A DNA stretch of 64,000 nt from Halalkalibaculum roseum (GCF_011059145.1 NZ_JAALLT010000003.1:558001-622000); one strand, 5' to 3'. Counted from the first letter of the stretch, positions 18,331 to 27,747 are shown. Numbers and translations: made by a program. Notes: generated by a model from the letters alone, not told the origin.

Positions 18331-19459
18331 ATTCTTTGCGGTACATGCGGTAGGTTTTCTCGATTTTAGCCCCGAGTCGCTCCGCTACGCGTATCATATT
18401 GGTGTTGGTTTCAAGGACCCAGCTCATTTCAGAAGATTTATATCCAACCTCGCGTCCGTTTAATATAGCCTCTTTGTGTAGCAAGGCATCAATTCCTTTC
18501 CCCTGGTACTGCGGCATGACGCCCATCAGTGCAGTACGAATACGATTGATATTTCTCTTGTGCCATAAAAGCTTAAAGATGCCGAATGGAAATAGCTTGC
18601 CATCCATTTTCTTAAGAACCTGGTTTAAGTCGGGTAAAGCAATGGAAAAGGCGATAGGTTCTCCCCCAATTTCAGCGATATGGGCTACTTTGGGATCCAG
18701 AATCATCTTGAAATCATTTGCTGTAGCAGCCAGCTCTTCTTTTGTCAGTGGTATAAAGCCCCAGTTATCTTTCCAGGCTTCATTGAAAATGTTTCTTACA
18801 ATCTCGACTTCCTCTTCTATATTCTTGAGATCCACTTCACGTATTCTCAGTCGAGGATAACGCCTTTTGACGATTTCTTCTGCCCGGTACATCCTGTCGA
18901 AAGAAACGGTTTCCTGCGTAACCCGGAAAGCGAACATGTCCATTTCCTTTTCAAGACCCGCGCTTTTGATGAGTTTATCGTAGTAGGGTTTGTGGTAAGG
19001 CATCATGATGCCGGGATCATATTGAAAACCGTCAATCAATATCCCTATTTCGTCCATCATACTTGGATTTGACGGGCCTAAGACATCATCGTAACCCTTC
19101 TCTGCCAGCCAATCGGTTGCCACTTTGAATAACAGCTTTGCGACCGACTCATCATCGATACACTCGAAGAAGCCAAAAAAACCGATGTTGGAATCGTGAA
19201 AATCATTAAAACGATGATCTTCAATTGCAGCTATTCTCCCGCACACCTTTCCATTCTGTTCCGCGAGGAACATGGCAATGTTTCCGTTGTTGTAAAAGGC
19301 GTTTTTATCTTGATCGATCAGCTTTTTTTGCTCCATGCGAAGTGGAGCAATCCAGTGCTCATCGCCTTCGTAATGAGAGTAGGGAAATTCGAGAAATTGC
19401 TTGCGTTCTTCCCTGGTAGTTACCAGTGTAACCCCATTCGTCTTAAGAGCTGTTTCCAC
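18326..19459 (-). CDS. GNAT-fold acyltransferase, candidate bacterial ceramide synthase (bCerS-like)
   Basis: 377-residue protein with a C-terminal N-acyltransferase (GNAT) region; the acyl-CoA-binding-like loop is MPQYQGKGIDALLHKEAI. The N-terminal half contains PYSHYEGDEHWIAPLRMEQK and LGPSNPSMMDEIGILIDGF, typical of the larger Bacteroidota/Caulobacter family rather than of small acetyltransferases. The start is GTG 19459, with an in-frame stop codon directly before it and only 5 bases after the serine palmitoyltransferase stop, so the two are translationally coupled. In Caulobacter a GNAT-fold protein beside spt is the ceramide synthase that N-acylates the sphingoid base; that role is inferred here from neighbourhood and fold. 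Confidence 0.75.
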   Translation of the reverse strand: METALKTNGVTLVTTREERKQFLEFPYSHYEGDEHWIAPLRMEQKKLIDQDKNAFYNNGNIAMFLAEQNGKVCGRIAAIEDHRFNDFHDSNIGFFGFFECIDDESVAKLLFKVATDWLAEKGYDDVLGPSNPSMMDEIGILIDGFQYDPGIMMPYHKPYYDKLIKSAGLEKEMDMFAFRVTQETVSFDRMYRAEEIVKRRYPRLRIREVDLKNIEEEVEIVRNIFNEAWKDNWGFIPLTKEELAATANDFKMILDPKVAHIAEIGGEPIAFSIALPDLNQVLKKMDGKLFPFGIFKLLWHKRNINRIRTALMGVMPQYQGKGIDALLHKEAILNGREVGYKSSEMSWVLETNTNMIRVAERLGAKIEKTYRMYRKEL

Positions 19460-19464
19460 CTATG

Positions 19465-20712
19465 TTAGTTGTCTTGATCTAGTAATGAATGGCCATTTTG
19501 ATCAATAATACCCATTTGAATACCCACTTTGCGGAAGGCTTCCAGAATCCTATTGAGATGTTCATCCGTATGTGTAGCCATATAACTGGTTCTTACCAGA
19601 GACTGACCCTTAGGTACTCCCGGTGGGACTACCGCATTCACGTAAACCCCGGCTTCAAAGAGTGCTTTCCAGAATTTAAAGCATTGGGTCATCTCTCCTA
19701 TAACAACAGGAATGATTGGCGTCTGGCTGGACCATACATTGAAGCCCATCTCACGGAGTTCCGTACGCATGTAATTTGAAATTTCCTCTAGCCTATCCAG
19801 TCTCCAGGTTTCTTCCTGAAGTATCTCAAGAGCCTTCAACACGGTCGCCACGTTAGCAGGAGGCATAGATGCGCTGAAAATGTGTGCCGGGGAGTGGTGT
19901 CTGATATACTCAATAACCTGATGATCACCGACAATAAATCCGCCTAGAGAGGCAAAAGATTTTGAAAAGGTGCCGCTGATAAGATCTACTTCATCTTTTA
20001 GTCCGAACACAGAGGCTGAACCTCTACCGCCGTCACCGACAACACCGATAGCATGGGCGTCATCCAGATAGAGGCGTGCATTGTACTCTTTAGCCAATTC
20101 TACCAGCTCCGGTACTTTGGCAAGTGTACCCGACATCGAAAAGACGCCGTCACTCACAATCAGCTTTCCTGCTGATTCATCGGCTCTTTCCAGCAATTTA
20201 CGAAGCTGCTCCATATCGTTATGGGTATAACGCATGGTTTTGGCATTTGAAACCAATGTACCTGTCACAATACAGGCATGATTGTCTTTATCAGAAAAGA
20301 TAACATCGTTACGACCTGCAATAGTCTGAATAGAACCTTCATTGGTCTGGTAGCCTGTAGAGAATAAAACGCAGGAGTCCTTGCCCATGAAATCAGCAAG
20401 TTTCTCCTCCAGCTCCAGGTGGAGGTCGAGTGTACCGTTGAGATAACGAGAACCGGTGCATCCGGTTCCATAGACCTGAAGTACATCTTGTGCAGCTTTG
20501 ATAACTCGGGGATCATTTGTAAGTCCCAGATAGTTATTCGAGCCGGCCATGATTACTTCTCTGCCTTCAATCTTTACAGTAGTACCGTCGGTAGCCTGCA
20601 ATGGCTTGAAGTAAGGATATAATCCTTCTGCCTTCACTTCATCGGCTTTTGTAAAATCATAAGCCTTCGTAAAAATGTCGTTTTCTGCTAGTTCGGTTTT
20701 AGATTTGGGCAT
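19465..20712 (-). CDS. spt: Serine palmitoyltransferase-like alpha-oxoamine synthase
   Basis: PLP enzyme of 415 residues that should condense serine (or a related amino acid) with a long acyl-CoA, the first step of sphingolipid synthesis. The PLP-lysine motif GTFSKSFASLGG is the serine palmitoyltransferase type rather than the GTLGKA type of 2-amino-3-ketobutyrate ligase. Also seen are GTGCTGSRYLNGT, DDAHAIGVVGDGGRG and HSPAHIFSASMPP. Length and start agree with bacterial homologues. It precedes the acyltransferase by 5 bases and follows two glycosyltransferases. A cysteate acyltransferase of sulfonolipid synthesis, known in Salinibacter relatives, is the main alternative. Confidence 0.87.
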   Translation of the reverse strand: MPKSKTELAENDIFTKAYDFTKADEVKAEGLYPYFKPLQATDGTTVKIEGREVIMAGSNNYLGLTNDPRVIKAAQDVLQVYGTGCTGSRYLNGTLDLHLELEEKLADFMGKDSCVLFSTGYQTNEGSIQTIAGRNDVIFSDKDNHACIVTGTLVSNAKTMRYTHNDMEQLRKLLERADESAGKLIVSDGVFSMSGTLAKVPELVELAKEYNARLYLDDAHAIGVVGDGGRGSASVFGLKDEVDLISGTFSKSFASLGGFIVGDHQVIEYIRHHSPAHIFSASMPPANVATVLKALEILQEETWRLDRLEEISNYMRTELREMGFNVWSSQTPIIPVVIGEMTQCFKFWKALFEAGVYVNAVVPPGVPKGQSLVRTSYMATHTDEHLNRILEAFRKVGIQMGIIDQNGHSLLDQDN

Positions 20713-20784
20713 TCTTTATTTTTCGGCTTTACTTAGTGTGCTTATCAAGGTAAATATACTTTCATATGAAGCATCAATCAAATT

Positions 20785-20814
20785 ATCAGTAATATTAAGT
20801 TAATATTAGCTGAT
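20785..20814. repeat. AT-rich inverted repeat upstream of spt
   Basis: ATCAG-TAATATT (20785-20796) pairs with AATATTA and CTGAT (20102-shifted arm at 20802-20814, one bulged G) around a 5-base loop. It lies between the end of the glycosyltransferase gene and the spt start, so it may be a weak terminator or an operator for spt. Confidence 0.45.
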
Positions 20815-20820
20815 TTAGTT

Positions 20821-21936
20821 TCACTGCTCATCAATTACTTTTTCGAGGTAATTCAAATACTCTTCCGTTACTGTTTGCCAGCTGAACTTTTTCTTCACAA
20901 AATTACGTGTATTCTCAGAAAACACAGTTAAATCACCCCTGAGAACCTCATCCACTTTCTGTGCAAATAATTCCGGTTCAAGTGCAGGTATTCGATATCC
21001 GTTCTCGCCATTGGTTATCACATCCTTGATACCTTCCAGGTCAGCTGCAACGGCGGGGGTTCTTGCCATATTGGCTTCCAGCAAAACTATGCCAAAACCT
21101 TCCATATCACCTTCTACCGGAATATTTGGCATCACAAACAAATCGGAAGCGGAATAAGCTTCCTTTAAAATCTCATCGGGCTGCCGCCCCAGCAGAAATA
21201 CCTTATCTTGCTGCCCACTATCAGCCACCGCACGCTTTACATTTTCAAATTCCGGTCCGTCACCCACTACCATATAGACTACCTTAGACTCTATCCGTGG
21301 TAAAACGTTCCGGATAAACCATTCATGACCTTTTCTTTTAACCTGCCTCCCAACGGTCAATAGAGCAAATTTCCCTTCAAAAGGAATTTGAAATTGCCTG
21401 TTCAAGTCAGTTCGGGAAGTCTGCTTGTCAGGAAAATTTTCCAGCTTATCCAAATCAAAACCATTAGGAAGGGCCACTCCCTGTTCAGGTTCCATACCCC
21501 GCTTGATACATTCTTCGCGTGTGGCGCGGGAAACTGAAATAACGCCATCCAGATGCGCAAAAATTCTAGGTACAAACCACTGGTAGATAGTAACCGGCAA
21601 GGTAACATCCCGTCCGTGATTTATAGTTACCATCGGAATGGAAACCCTGCTGTCTATTAAATAGGAAAGACTTGCGGTAACCATAGATGAAAATAAAATT
21701 ACATCAGCCCCGCTCTCCCTGGCTTTTCGGGGAAGTTCAAACAACTGCTTTACTAAAAAAGCGAAGGTCTTCAGGCCTACATTTCCCGATACATTTACAG
21801 TTTCTTTAATGACGGTGACCGATTCCTTCTTCTCCATCTCCTTGATCATTTGCATACTAACTCTTTGCATGCCGCCCACATTTTCAAGGATGGCATCTTC
21901 AGGCGGATGGGTATGTGAAACGTAAAGTATACGCAA
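20821..21936 (-). CDS. GT4-family glycosyltransferase (first of two)
   Basis: 371-residue GT-B fold glycosyltransferase. The N-terminal acceptor domain starts MRILYVSHTHPPEDAI. The donor domain carries LLTVGRQVKRKGHEWFI and the family 4 E-x7-E motif in EGFGIVLLEANMARTP. It is predicted to act at the cytoplasmic face of the membrane on a nucleotide-sugar donor. The gene is 3 bases after the second glycosyltransferase and 108 bases before spt on the same strand, so a role in adding sugar to the sphingolipid product is plausible but not proven. It ends CAG TGA, like three repeat-flanked genes elsewhere, but no clear repeat follows. Confidence 0.88.
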   Translation of the reverse strand: MRILYVSHTHPPEDAILENVGGMQRVSMQMIKEMEKKESVTVIKETVNVSGNVGLKTFAFLVKQLFELPRKARESGADVILFSSMVTASLSYLIDSRVSIPMVTINHGRDVTLPVTIYQWFVPRIFAHLDGVISVSRATREECIKRGMEPEQGVALPNGFDLDKLENFPDKQTSRTDLNRQFQIPFEGKFALLTVGRQVKRKGHEWFIRNVLPRIESKVVYMVVGDGPEFENVKRAVADSGQQDKVFLLGRQPDEILKEAYSASDLFVMPNIPVEGDMEGFGIVLLEANMARTPAVAADLEGIKDVITNGENGYRIPALEPELFAQKVDEVLRGDLTVFSENTRNFVKKKFSWQTVTEEYLNYLEKVIDEQ

Positions 21937-21939
21937 GCC

Positions 21940-23085
21940 TTAAAATTTTAGCATTGGCCGAGGAGACTCAAGAGCTTCCCTGTAATTCTCCAGCAGCTTG
22001 TTATTTACGTTGTCCCATGAATAGGCTATAGCCTTTTGCCGGGCCGCCTTTCCCATCTTCTCCCGAAGTTTATCGTCCTGGGCAATCTTGTTTACCCGCG
22101 CTGCAAATTCCTTGGTATTGCGAGGCGGTGCCAAATACCCGTTAACTCCAGACTCCACAAGCGAACGACTTCCGGTGGCATCGGCAACTACGCAGGGAAG
22201 ACCACTCGACATCGCTTCCAGGGTTACATTTCCAAATGTTTCTGTATCCGAGGGAAACAAAAAAATATCACTGCTGGCATATGCACGGTGCAACTCATCG
22301 CCTGTAATAAAACCGGTGAAATGCGCCCCAGGGAGCATCGTTTCCAGCTCTTTTCTTGCCGGACCGTCGCCCACAACCATCGGCTTGATACTGTCACCTA
22401 ACTTTTTAACCACATCAACAAAGGTCTGTAGATCTTTTTCCCAAACCAGGCGGGACACAAAACTAACTATCAATTCATCATCCTCGATACCCAGAGAGCG
22501 TCGCCATTCCATATCACGTTTATCGGGATGAAAACGGTCGGTATATACCCCGCGGGCCCAGATTCGAATGCCATCACTGATGCCCTGTTCATTGAGTTCA
22601 TCAGCCATAGAAGGTGATGGTACATAGATATGCTTGCATTGACTATAAAACCATTCAAGGTATTTCCAGCCCAGCATTTCCAGCATATTCAGATTATAAT
22701 ACTTGAGGTAACTTGTGAAATGGGTATGATAGGAAGAGACAATCTGTATCTCATTTGCCTGCGCCCAGCGCATAGCTCTGAAACCCAGAAGATCGGGAGT
22801 AGCTATATGAACCAGTGTAGGACCGAACTCTTCCAGGCGGCGTTGTGCCGAGTCCGGAAAGCCTACCGTCACCCTATATTCCGGTCTTCCCGGCATAGGG
22901 ACAGACGGCACTGCTACGAGTTCCCCCTTATGTTCAAAAGCAGGTTCCTCGACAGTAGGCCCAAATACAATGTTGGGTACATCATTTCTTTCCAGAAAGT
23001 CAACGAGCCGGTTCAGGGTCAGCGATACACCGTCCCTGATGTGGTTATAATTTCCTGTAAAAATTGCTACGCGCAGTTCACTCAT
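21940..23085 (-). CDS. GT4-family glycosyltransferase, mannosyl/glucosyl lipid type
   Basis: 381-residue GT-B enzyme resembling the MgtA/PimB/SQD2-like group that glycosylates lipids. The N-terminus has the nucleotide-fold region AIFTGNYNHIRDGVSLTLNR and IVSSYHTHFTSYLKYY. The donor half has SFVSRLVWEKDLQTFVDVVK and E-x7-E in SDTETFGNVTLEAMSSGLP. It begins a likely operon running through the other glycosyltransferase towards spt and the acyltransferase. It is divergent from the SDR gene at 23196, with a 110-base shared promoter region. The exact sugar and acceptor cannot be read from sequence. Confidence 0.88.
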   Translation of the reverse strand: MSELRVAIFTGNYNHIRDGVSLTLNRLVDFLERNDVPNIVFGPTVEEPAFEHKGELVAVPSVPMPGRPEYRVTVGFPDSAQRRLEEFGPTLVHIATPDLLGFRAMRWAQANEIQIVSSYHTHFTSYLKYYNLNMLEMLGWKYLEWFYSQCKHIYVPSPSMADELNEQGISDGIRIWARGVYTDRFHPDKRDMEWRRSLGIEDDELIVSFVSRLVWEKDLQTFVDVVKKLGDSIKPMVVGDGPARKELETMLPGAHFTGFITGDELHRAYASSDIFLFPSDTETFGNVTLEAMSSGLPCVVADATGSRSLVESGVNGYLAPPRNTKEFAARVNKIAQDDKLREKMGKAARQKAIAYSWDNVNNKLLENYREALESPRPMLKF

Positions 23086-23195
23086 AAATTTTCCAATGCA
23101 TCTTGCAGATTTGTATCTTTACCCGGGTCAACAAAAAATTAGCCTGAAGACCTTCAGGAAGAAATTCATTTAAGCCTTCAAATATACAAATTTTA

Positions 23196-24173
23196 ATGAA
23201 AGCCTTTATAACAGGTGGCACCGGTTTTATTGGAAGCCACTTAGCAGACACCCTGATTGATCATGAAGGGTATGAAGAAATTCGCTGCCTGGTACGTAAT
23301 AATGAAAAATGGCTCAAGGGTAAAGACTATGTAAAAATCAAAGGTGATCTGGACGATCTCCCCGTATTAAAAAAAGCAGTTAAGGATGTTGACGTCATTT
23401 TTCACCTGGCAGGGCTGGTTATGGCTCCTACCTACCAGGAGTTTGAACATGCCAACGTGGATGCGACCGAGAATTTATTGCGAATTGCTTTTAAACAAGG
23501 TGTAAAAAAAATTGTGGTGCTTTCTTCCCTGGCAGCGGCAGGACCCAGTCAGGGCAGACCTGTTACGGAGGAGGATCCCATGCATCCTATCAGCATGTAT
23601 GGAAAATCTAAGAAGCAGATGGAAGAGATGATTCATCGAATCCATCCCGGCGATGATACTTCGATCACCATTTTGAGACCGCCGGCAGTGTACGGGCCCA
23701 GGGAAGATCAGATTTTTACGTTCTTTAAAGCCGTTTCCAAACATATATGTCCGATAGTCGGGGATGGCAATCACCCAAAAATTTCGCTGGTTTACGTATC
23801 AGATGTAATTCAGGGTATCCTGAAAGCGGCTAAGCATCATGAGTCAGGCGTTAACACCTATTTTATAACAGGGGAAAAAATACACACCTGGAATGAAATC
23901 AGGGGAACTACTTCGAAGGTACTCGGTAAAAAAACCATTCCCATTTATGTCAAACCGAAGTTCGTAAAAAAGATAGCGGGATTAATTGAAAAAACTGCAT
24001 CATTCTTTGGTACTTATCCCGTTATCAACAAGGATAAAGCCAATGAAATGATCATGGAGTGGACCTGCAAGGCAGATAAAGCCGATAAGGAGTTAGGTTA
24101 CGAACCCGAGTATACCCTGAAAGAGGGGTTGTCTCGAACCATACATTGGTATCAACTGCATCACTGGTTATAA
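23196..24173 (+). CDS. Extended SDR/NAD-dependent epimerase-dehydratase, candidate CerR-like reductase
   Basis: 325-residue Rossmann-fold oxidoreductase. The NAD(P)-binding loop GGTGFIGSHLA is at residues ~7-17 and the catalytic S-Y-K set is visible in VLSSLAAAGPS and MYGKSK. Members of this family include sugar epimerases and 3-beta-HSD-like enzymes. Next to an spt-acyltransferase-glycosyltransferase cluster the closest functional analogue is CerR of Caulobacter, which reduces the ketosphingoid/ceramide intermediate; this is inference from neighbourhood. It is divergent from the glycosyltransferases and 7 bases before the next gene. Confidence 0.83.
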   Translation: MKAFITGGTGFIGSHLADTLIDHEGYEEIRCLVRNNEKWLKGKDYVKIKGDLDDLPVLKKAVKDVDVIFHLAGLVMAPTYQEFEHANVDATENLLRIAFKQGVKKIVVLSSLAAAGPSQGRPVTEEDPMHPISMYGKSKKQMEEMIHRIHPGDDTSITILRPPAVYGPREDQIFTFFKAVSKHICPIVGDGNHPKISLVYVSDVIQGILKAAKHHESGVNTYFITGEKIHTWNEIRGTTSKVLGKKTIPIYVKPKFVKKIAGLIEKTASFFGTYPVINKDKANEMIMEWTCKADKADKELGYEPEYTLKEGLSRTIHWYQLHHWL

Positions 24174-24180
24174 TCAACAG

Positions 24181-25743
24181 ATGAATAATATGATTTCAAA
24201 AAGAATTCTGAGTATAACGTTACTATTGATTTTTGGAACCTTGCTAGCAGCTCAAGGACAGCCCAGTCTCACGAAAGACTACACTACTACCATGGAAATT
24301 CCTTCGGTTATTGCTATGGAGAGCTCTCCGGCTCACCTGTATGTTCTTTCCAACTCGGAAGGGATGGTTGTTTTTCGTGCTCATAATGACAGCTTGCAGT
24401 GGTTATACTCTTCAACCGGCATGGAACAGCGCGGCAACAGGGTTACTGCCGATATACGATTTGCCTACCTATTTGGTTATAACCGTAGGCTAACAGTGCT
24501 TGAACCCACTTCAGTACTTGGTGTATACTCATCCACCCTTCTACCTGAAAAACCTCTCGATGCCCAGCGTATTGAACAGAAGCTCTACCTGGCTCTTGGT
24601 TCCGGCGGGCTGGCACGAATCTCCCTGCGTAATCCGGCTTCAGTAGACAGCACTGCAGAGGTCATGGCCACTCAAAATCTGCAGGGTGAGAACATTATTG
24701 ATTTGGAAGGCACAGACAACCAGCTTTTTGTACTGTCAAATGAGAATAAACTATACGTCTTTCAATCCGGTGAAAACGGCATTACCCTAAGCCGCGAACT
24801 ATCACTGCTCAGAAACATGGATCGTATTTTCCTGTTGAATCAGAATTTGATCGGTTCTGATAAAGATGGAAATATTTATGAGATCAATCGTGAGGGAGAC
24901 CTTTCAAAGCTTGGATCTATAGGTGAAGAAATCCAAAAAATTAGGATTTGGAAGGATTGGCTGATCATAAAAGGAACCTCGAATCGTATTTGGACCTCTT
25001 ATCAAAACCGTGCACCGGTACTGTGGAAAGATGACGCCGATGCAGGTAATTATTTTACCGTAACCAAAGACCAGTTTTGGCTGAGTGAGTACAACCAAAT
25101 CAGCCGCATAGTTGCCGGACAGCCTGCTGTTGCCAGCAATGCAACCGAAAATTCACCTGCACTGCCTTCAACAATCAACATGAAGCCGGTCAATGACCAG
25201 GTAGTTCCCTATCCGAAGCCTTTGCTGCTTGATCTCGAACTGGAAGGCAATATTCCGGCCGAACAAATTCAGTATGCTTACCAGTCGGATATACAATCGG
25301 CGAAGATAAGGTCCAACGGCTTTTATTGGCAGCCAAAGGCTGATGACGTAGGCGAACATCGTTTTAAGGTGGTAGCTACAGCCAGCAATGGCGCAACAGA
25401 CAGTACTACCTTTTCGGTTGATGTACGATCGTTTAATGCACCTCCAAGGTTCGCACCCTTGCGACCTATTTCCATACCGGTTGGTGAATCATTTACCCTG
25501 CCCATAAAAGCCACCGATCCTGATGGCATGCACCAGGATCTGGTTAGATACCTGGGGGTTGACCTTCCTGAAGGAGCAACAGTAAATGAACAAACTGGTG
25601 AGTTTAGCTGGACGCCAACCGCGCGCCAGGTAGGTGAGAATAATTTCAGGGTTATCGCTACCGACCAGTATGGAGCTGCCTCCTCTGTGGATATCACCAT
25701 TCGTGTTGTCAATGCCCAAAGAGGTTCGGAAAACGGCAACTAA
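24181..25743 (+). CDS. Secreted protein with C-terminal Ig/cadherin-like domains
   Basis: 520-residue exported protein of unknown function. A signal peptide covers ~1-27 (LLAAQGQ). Residues ~28-325 are rich in short beta strands that look like a degenerate beta-propeller. The last ~190 residues form two putative Ig-like modules: one ending WQPKADDVGEHRFKVVA, the second ending SWTPTARQVGENNFRVIATD, the pattern of He_PIG/cadherin-like domains. No catalytic residues are evident. It follows the SDR gene by 7 bases and could share its transcript, though a functional link to lipids is not shown. Confidence 0.72.
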   Translation: MNNMISKRILSITLLLIFGTLLAAQGQPSLTKDYTTTMEIPSVIAMESSPAHLYVLSNSEGMVVFRAHNDSLQWLYSSTGMEQRGNRVTADIRFAYLFGYNRRLTVLEPTSVLGVYSSTLLPEKPLDAQRIEQKLYLALGSGGLARISLRNPASVDSTAEVMATQNLQGENIIDLEGTDNQLFVLSNENKLYVFQSGENGITLSRELSLLRNMDRIFLLNQNLIGSDKDGNIYEINREGDLSKLGSIGEEIQKIRIWKDWLIIKGTSNRIWTSYQNRAPVLWKDDADAGNYFTVTKDQFWLSEYNQISRIVAGQPAVASNATENSPALPSTINMKPVNDQVVPYPKPLLLDLELEGNIPAEQIQYAYQSDIQSAKIRSNGFYWQPKADDVGEHRFKVVATASNGATDSTTFSVDVRSFNAPPRFAPLRPISIPVGESFTLPIKATDPDGMHQDLVRYLGVDLPEGATVNEQTGEFSWTPTARQVGENNFRVIATDQYGAASSVDITIRVVNAQRGSENGN

Positions 25744-25811
25744 CAAACCCTGTTTTCTGTTAGGCTCTTGAACAACTGAATAACGCATCACCACAAAATC
25801 AGAAGTAAACC

Positions 25812-26900
25812 TTGACTGATAAAGAATTTCGTTCTCGTCTGCTTGCCTGGTATGATGACAATAAAAGAGACATGCCTTGGCGTGATTGTGAGGACCCGTA
25901 TAAGACCTGGATTTCTGAAATTATGCTGCAGCAGACAAGGGTTGACCAGGCAACTCCCTATTTCAATCGCTTTATTGAACACTTCCCGGATGTTTATGCG
26001 CTTGCAGAAGCCGATCAGCAGGAAGTCTTAAAGGTTTGGGAAGGCTTGGGTTATTACAGCCGTGCCCGTAATATGCACCATGCCGCCAAAACCGTAGTCA
26101 AAGATTTTGATGGCAAAATACCCGACACCGAGAAAGAGATTCTAGAACTGAAGGGGGTCGGACCCTATACCGCATCGGCAGTGTTAAGTATAGCTTTTGC
26201 TAAACCCCATGCGGTTGTAGACGGTAATGTTCTGCGCGTGCTTACACGTTACCTGGGTATCGAAGATGATATTCGTAGCTCGAGTACCAAAAATACTGTT
26301 CAGGAGGCTGCAGATGAACTTCTGGACAAAGAACGTCCCGGCGACTTTAACCAGGCCGTGATGGAGCTGGGAGCTACTGTCTGTACACCGACAAACCCAG
26401 ATTGTAGTCAATGTCCCCTAAGTAGCGATTGTGTGGCATATTCCACATTGAAAACGGATTCCATACCCTACAAATCCCCGGCAAAAAAGCGACCGCACCA
26501 TCAGATAGGGGTGGGAATAATCCGGGATGAGGAAGAAGTACTTATTGCGCTTCGTCCCGAAGACGCTATGCTGGGCGGTATGTGGGAATTCCCCGGTGGC
26601 AAGCAGAAAAAAGATGAAGACATACAGCAAACCGTAATAAGAGAACTCAAAGAAGAGCTGGGAGTAGATGTTGCAATCACCAAGCCGTTTATGAAACTGG
26701 ATCACGCATATTCTCACTTTAAGATTACGTTGCATGCCTACCTATGTGAACTGAAGAATGGTGATCCTCATCCGAAAACAAGTCAGCAACTGAAATGGGT
26801 ATCCATCTCTGAGCTCGACCGTTATCCCTTCCCAAAGGCTAATCGTAAGCTAACCGAGAAACTCATGAAGTCGAACGGACAAAAGGAGTTAGATCTTTAA
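25812..26900 (+). CDS. mutY: A/G-specific adenine glycosylase MutY with intact Nudix box
   Basis: Base-excision repair enzyme that removes adenine opposite 8-oxoguanine; 362 residues. The start must be TTG 25812: a stop lies 6 bases upstream and the first downstream ATG would cut into the catalytic domain. Seen: the helix-hairpin-helix ELKGVGPYTASAV, the catalytic Asp in VVDGNVLRV, EIMLQQTRV, and the 4Fe-4S ligands C-x6-C-x2-C-x5-C at ~197-213. The C-terminal MutT-like domain keeps a full Nudix box (G-x5-E-x7-REUxEExGU) starting at FPGGK, unlike E. coli MutY. The DUF2400 gene follows after 4 bases. Confidence 0.95.
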   Translation: MTDKEFRSRLLAWYDDNKRDMPWRDCEDPYKTWISEIMLQQTRVDQATPYFNRFIEHFPDVYALAEADQQEVLKVWEGLGYYSRARNMHHAAKTVVKDFDGKIPDTEKEILELKGVGPYTASAVLSIAFAKPHAVVDGNVLRVLTRYLGIEDDIRSSSTKNTVQEAADELLDKERPGDFNQAVMELGATVCTPTNPDCSQCPLSSDCVAYSTLKTDSIPYKSPAKKRPHHQIGVGIIRDEEEVLIALRPEDAMLGGMWEFPGGKQKKDEDIQQTVIRELKEELGVDVAITKPFMKLDHAYSHFKITLHAYLCELKNGDPHPKTSQQLKWVSISELDRYPFPKANRKLTEKLMKSNGQKELDL

Positions 26901-26904
26901 CACC

Positions 26905-27747
26905 GTGGCAAAGAAACTCAAGCAAGCGAGCCGGAAGGAACTCCAAGAGCTTAAACCTTACCTGGAAGAGTGGGTCGATCGTACTGAAAAATCTGAGTAC
27001 ATCGATGAAGATCCCGTACAGTTTATGCACGCCTATGAAGATAAGGAAGACCAACTACTGGCCGGATTTTTTGCAGCATTGATGGCATGGGGTCGCAGGG
27101 ATATTGTAGTCAATAAAGTCGGGGATTTGCTCAATCGAATGGATCATCGGCCGGCAGACTTTATAAAGAATTTCACAGAAGCTGATGCCGCTCGATTTGA
27201 AGGATTCAAACATCGAACATTCAAACCGGTTGACATCTACTGGCTCACCAAAATTCTTAGCAGTATTGAAAATAAATATGCGGGCTTCGAAAATTTCTGG
27301 AAACATTGTTATTCCCACGCCGAAAATAAATCCAGGGAATTGATCAGTGTATTCCATGAAGAGTTTTTTGCCATGCATCCGGAAGCTGCCCAAAGAACTC
27401 GCAAACACATCTCAGATTCTGAAAAGAACAGCTCCTGTAAACGCCTGTATCTCTTTCTGAAATGGAGCATCCGTGAAGGAAGTCCTGTCGATCTTGGGAT
27501 TATGGATTTTATGCCGGCCTCAGAGTTGATGATACCGATGGATGTGCATGTGGGCCGTCAAGCCAGGGTATTAGGCATGCTTGGAAGAACATACAACGAT
27601 TGGAAAGCTGTGGAAGAGCTCACAGGAAAGTTACGCCAGCTTGATCCCGAAGATCCATCCAAATATGATTTTGCACTTTTCGGTATCGGTCTTTCCGATG
27701 AAGAGATCCCTGAACGTTTTGTGAAAAACCCGGAATACCTTGGCTAA
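26905..27747 (+). CDS. TIGR02757/DUF2400 family protein, possible HhH-GPD relative
   Basis: 280-residue conserved protein of the DUF2400 (TIGR02757) family, function unknown. The start is GTG 26905, 4 bases after mutY, so the two are coupled. By eye parts of it parallel endonuclease III: FFAALMAWGRRDIVVNKV resembles the QATDVxVNK helix, and MIPMDVHVGRQARVLGML resembles the catalytic VDTHVxRVxxRLG segment, with Asp in the same place. The region between is helical and lacks a clear helix-hairpin-helix. A DNA repair role is an inference from this resemblance and the pairing with mutY. No iron-sulfur cluster cysteines are present. Confidence 0.85.
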   Translation: MAKKLKQASRKELQELKPYLEEWVDRTEKSEYIDEDPVQFMHAYEDKEDQLLAGFFAALMAWGRRDIVVNKVGDLLNRMDHRPADFIKNFTEADAARFEGFKHRTFKPVDIYWLTKILSSIENKYAGFENFWKHCYSHAENKSRELISVFHEEFFAMHPEAAQRTRKHISDSEKNSSCKRLYLFLKWSIREGSPVDLGIMDFMPASELMIPMDVHVGRQARVLGMLGRTYNDWKAVEELTGKLRQLDPEDPSKYDFALFGIGLSDEEIPERFVKNPEYLG

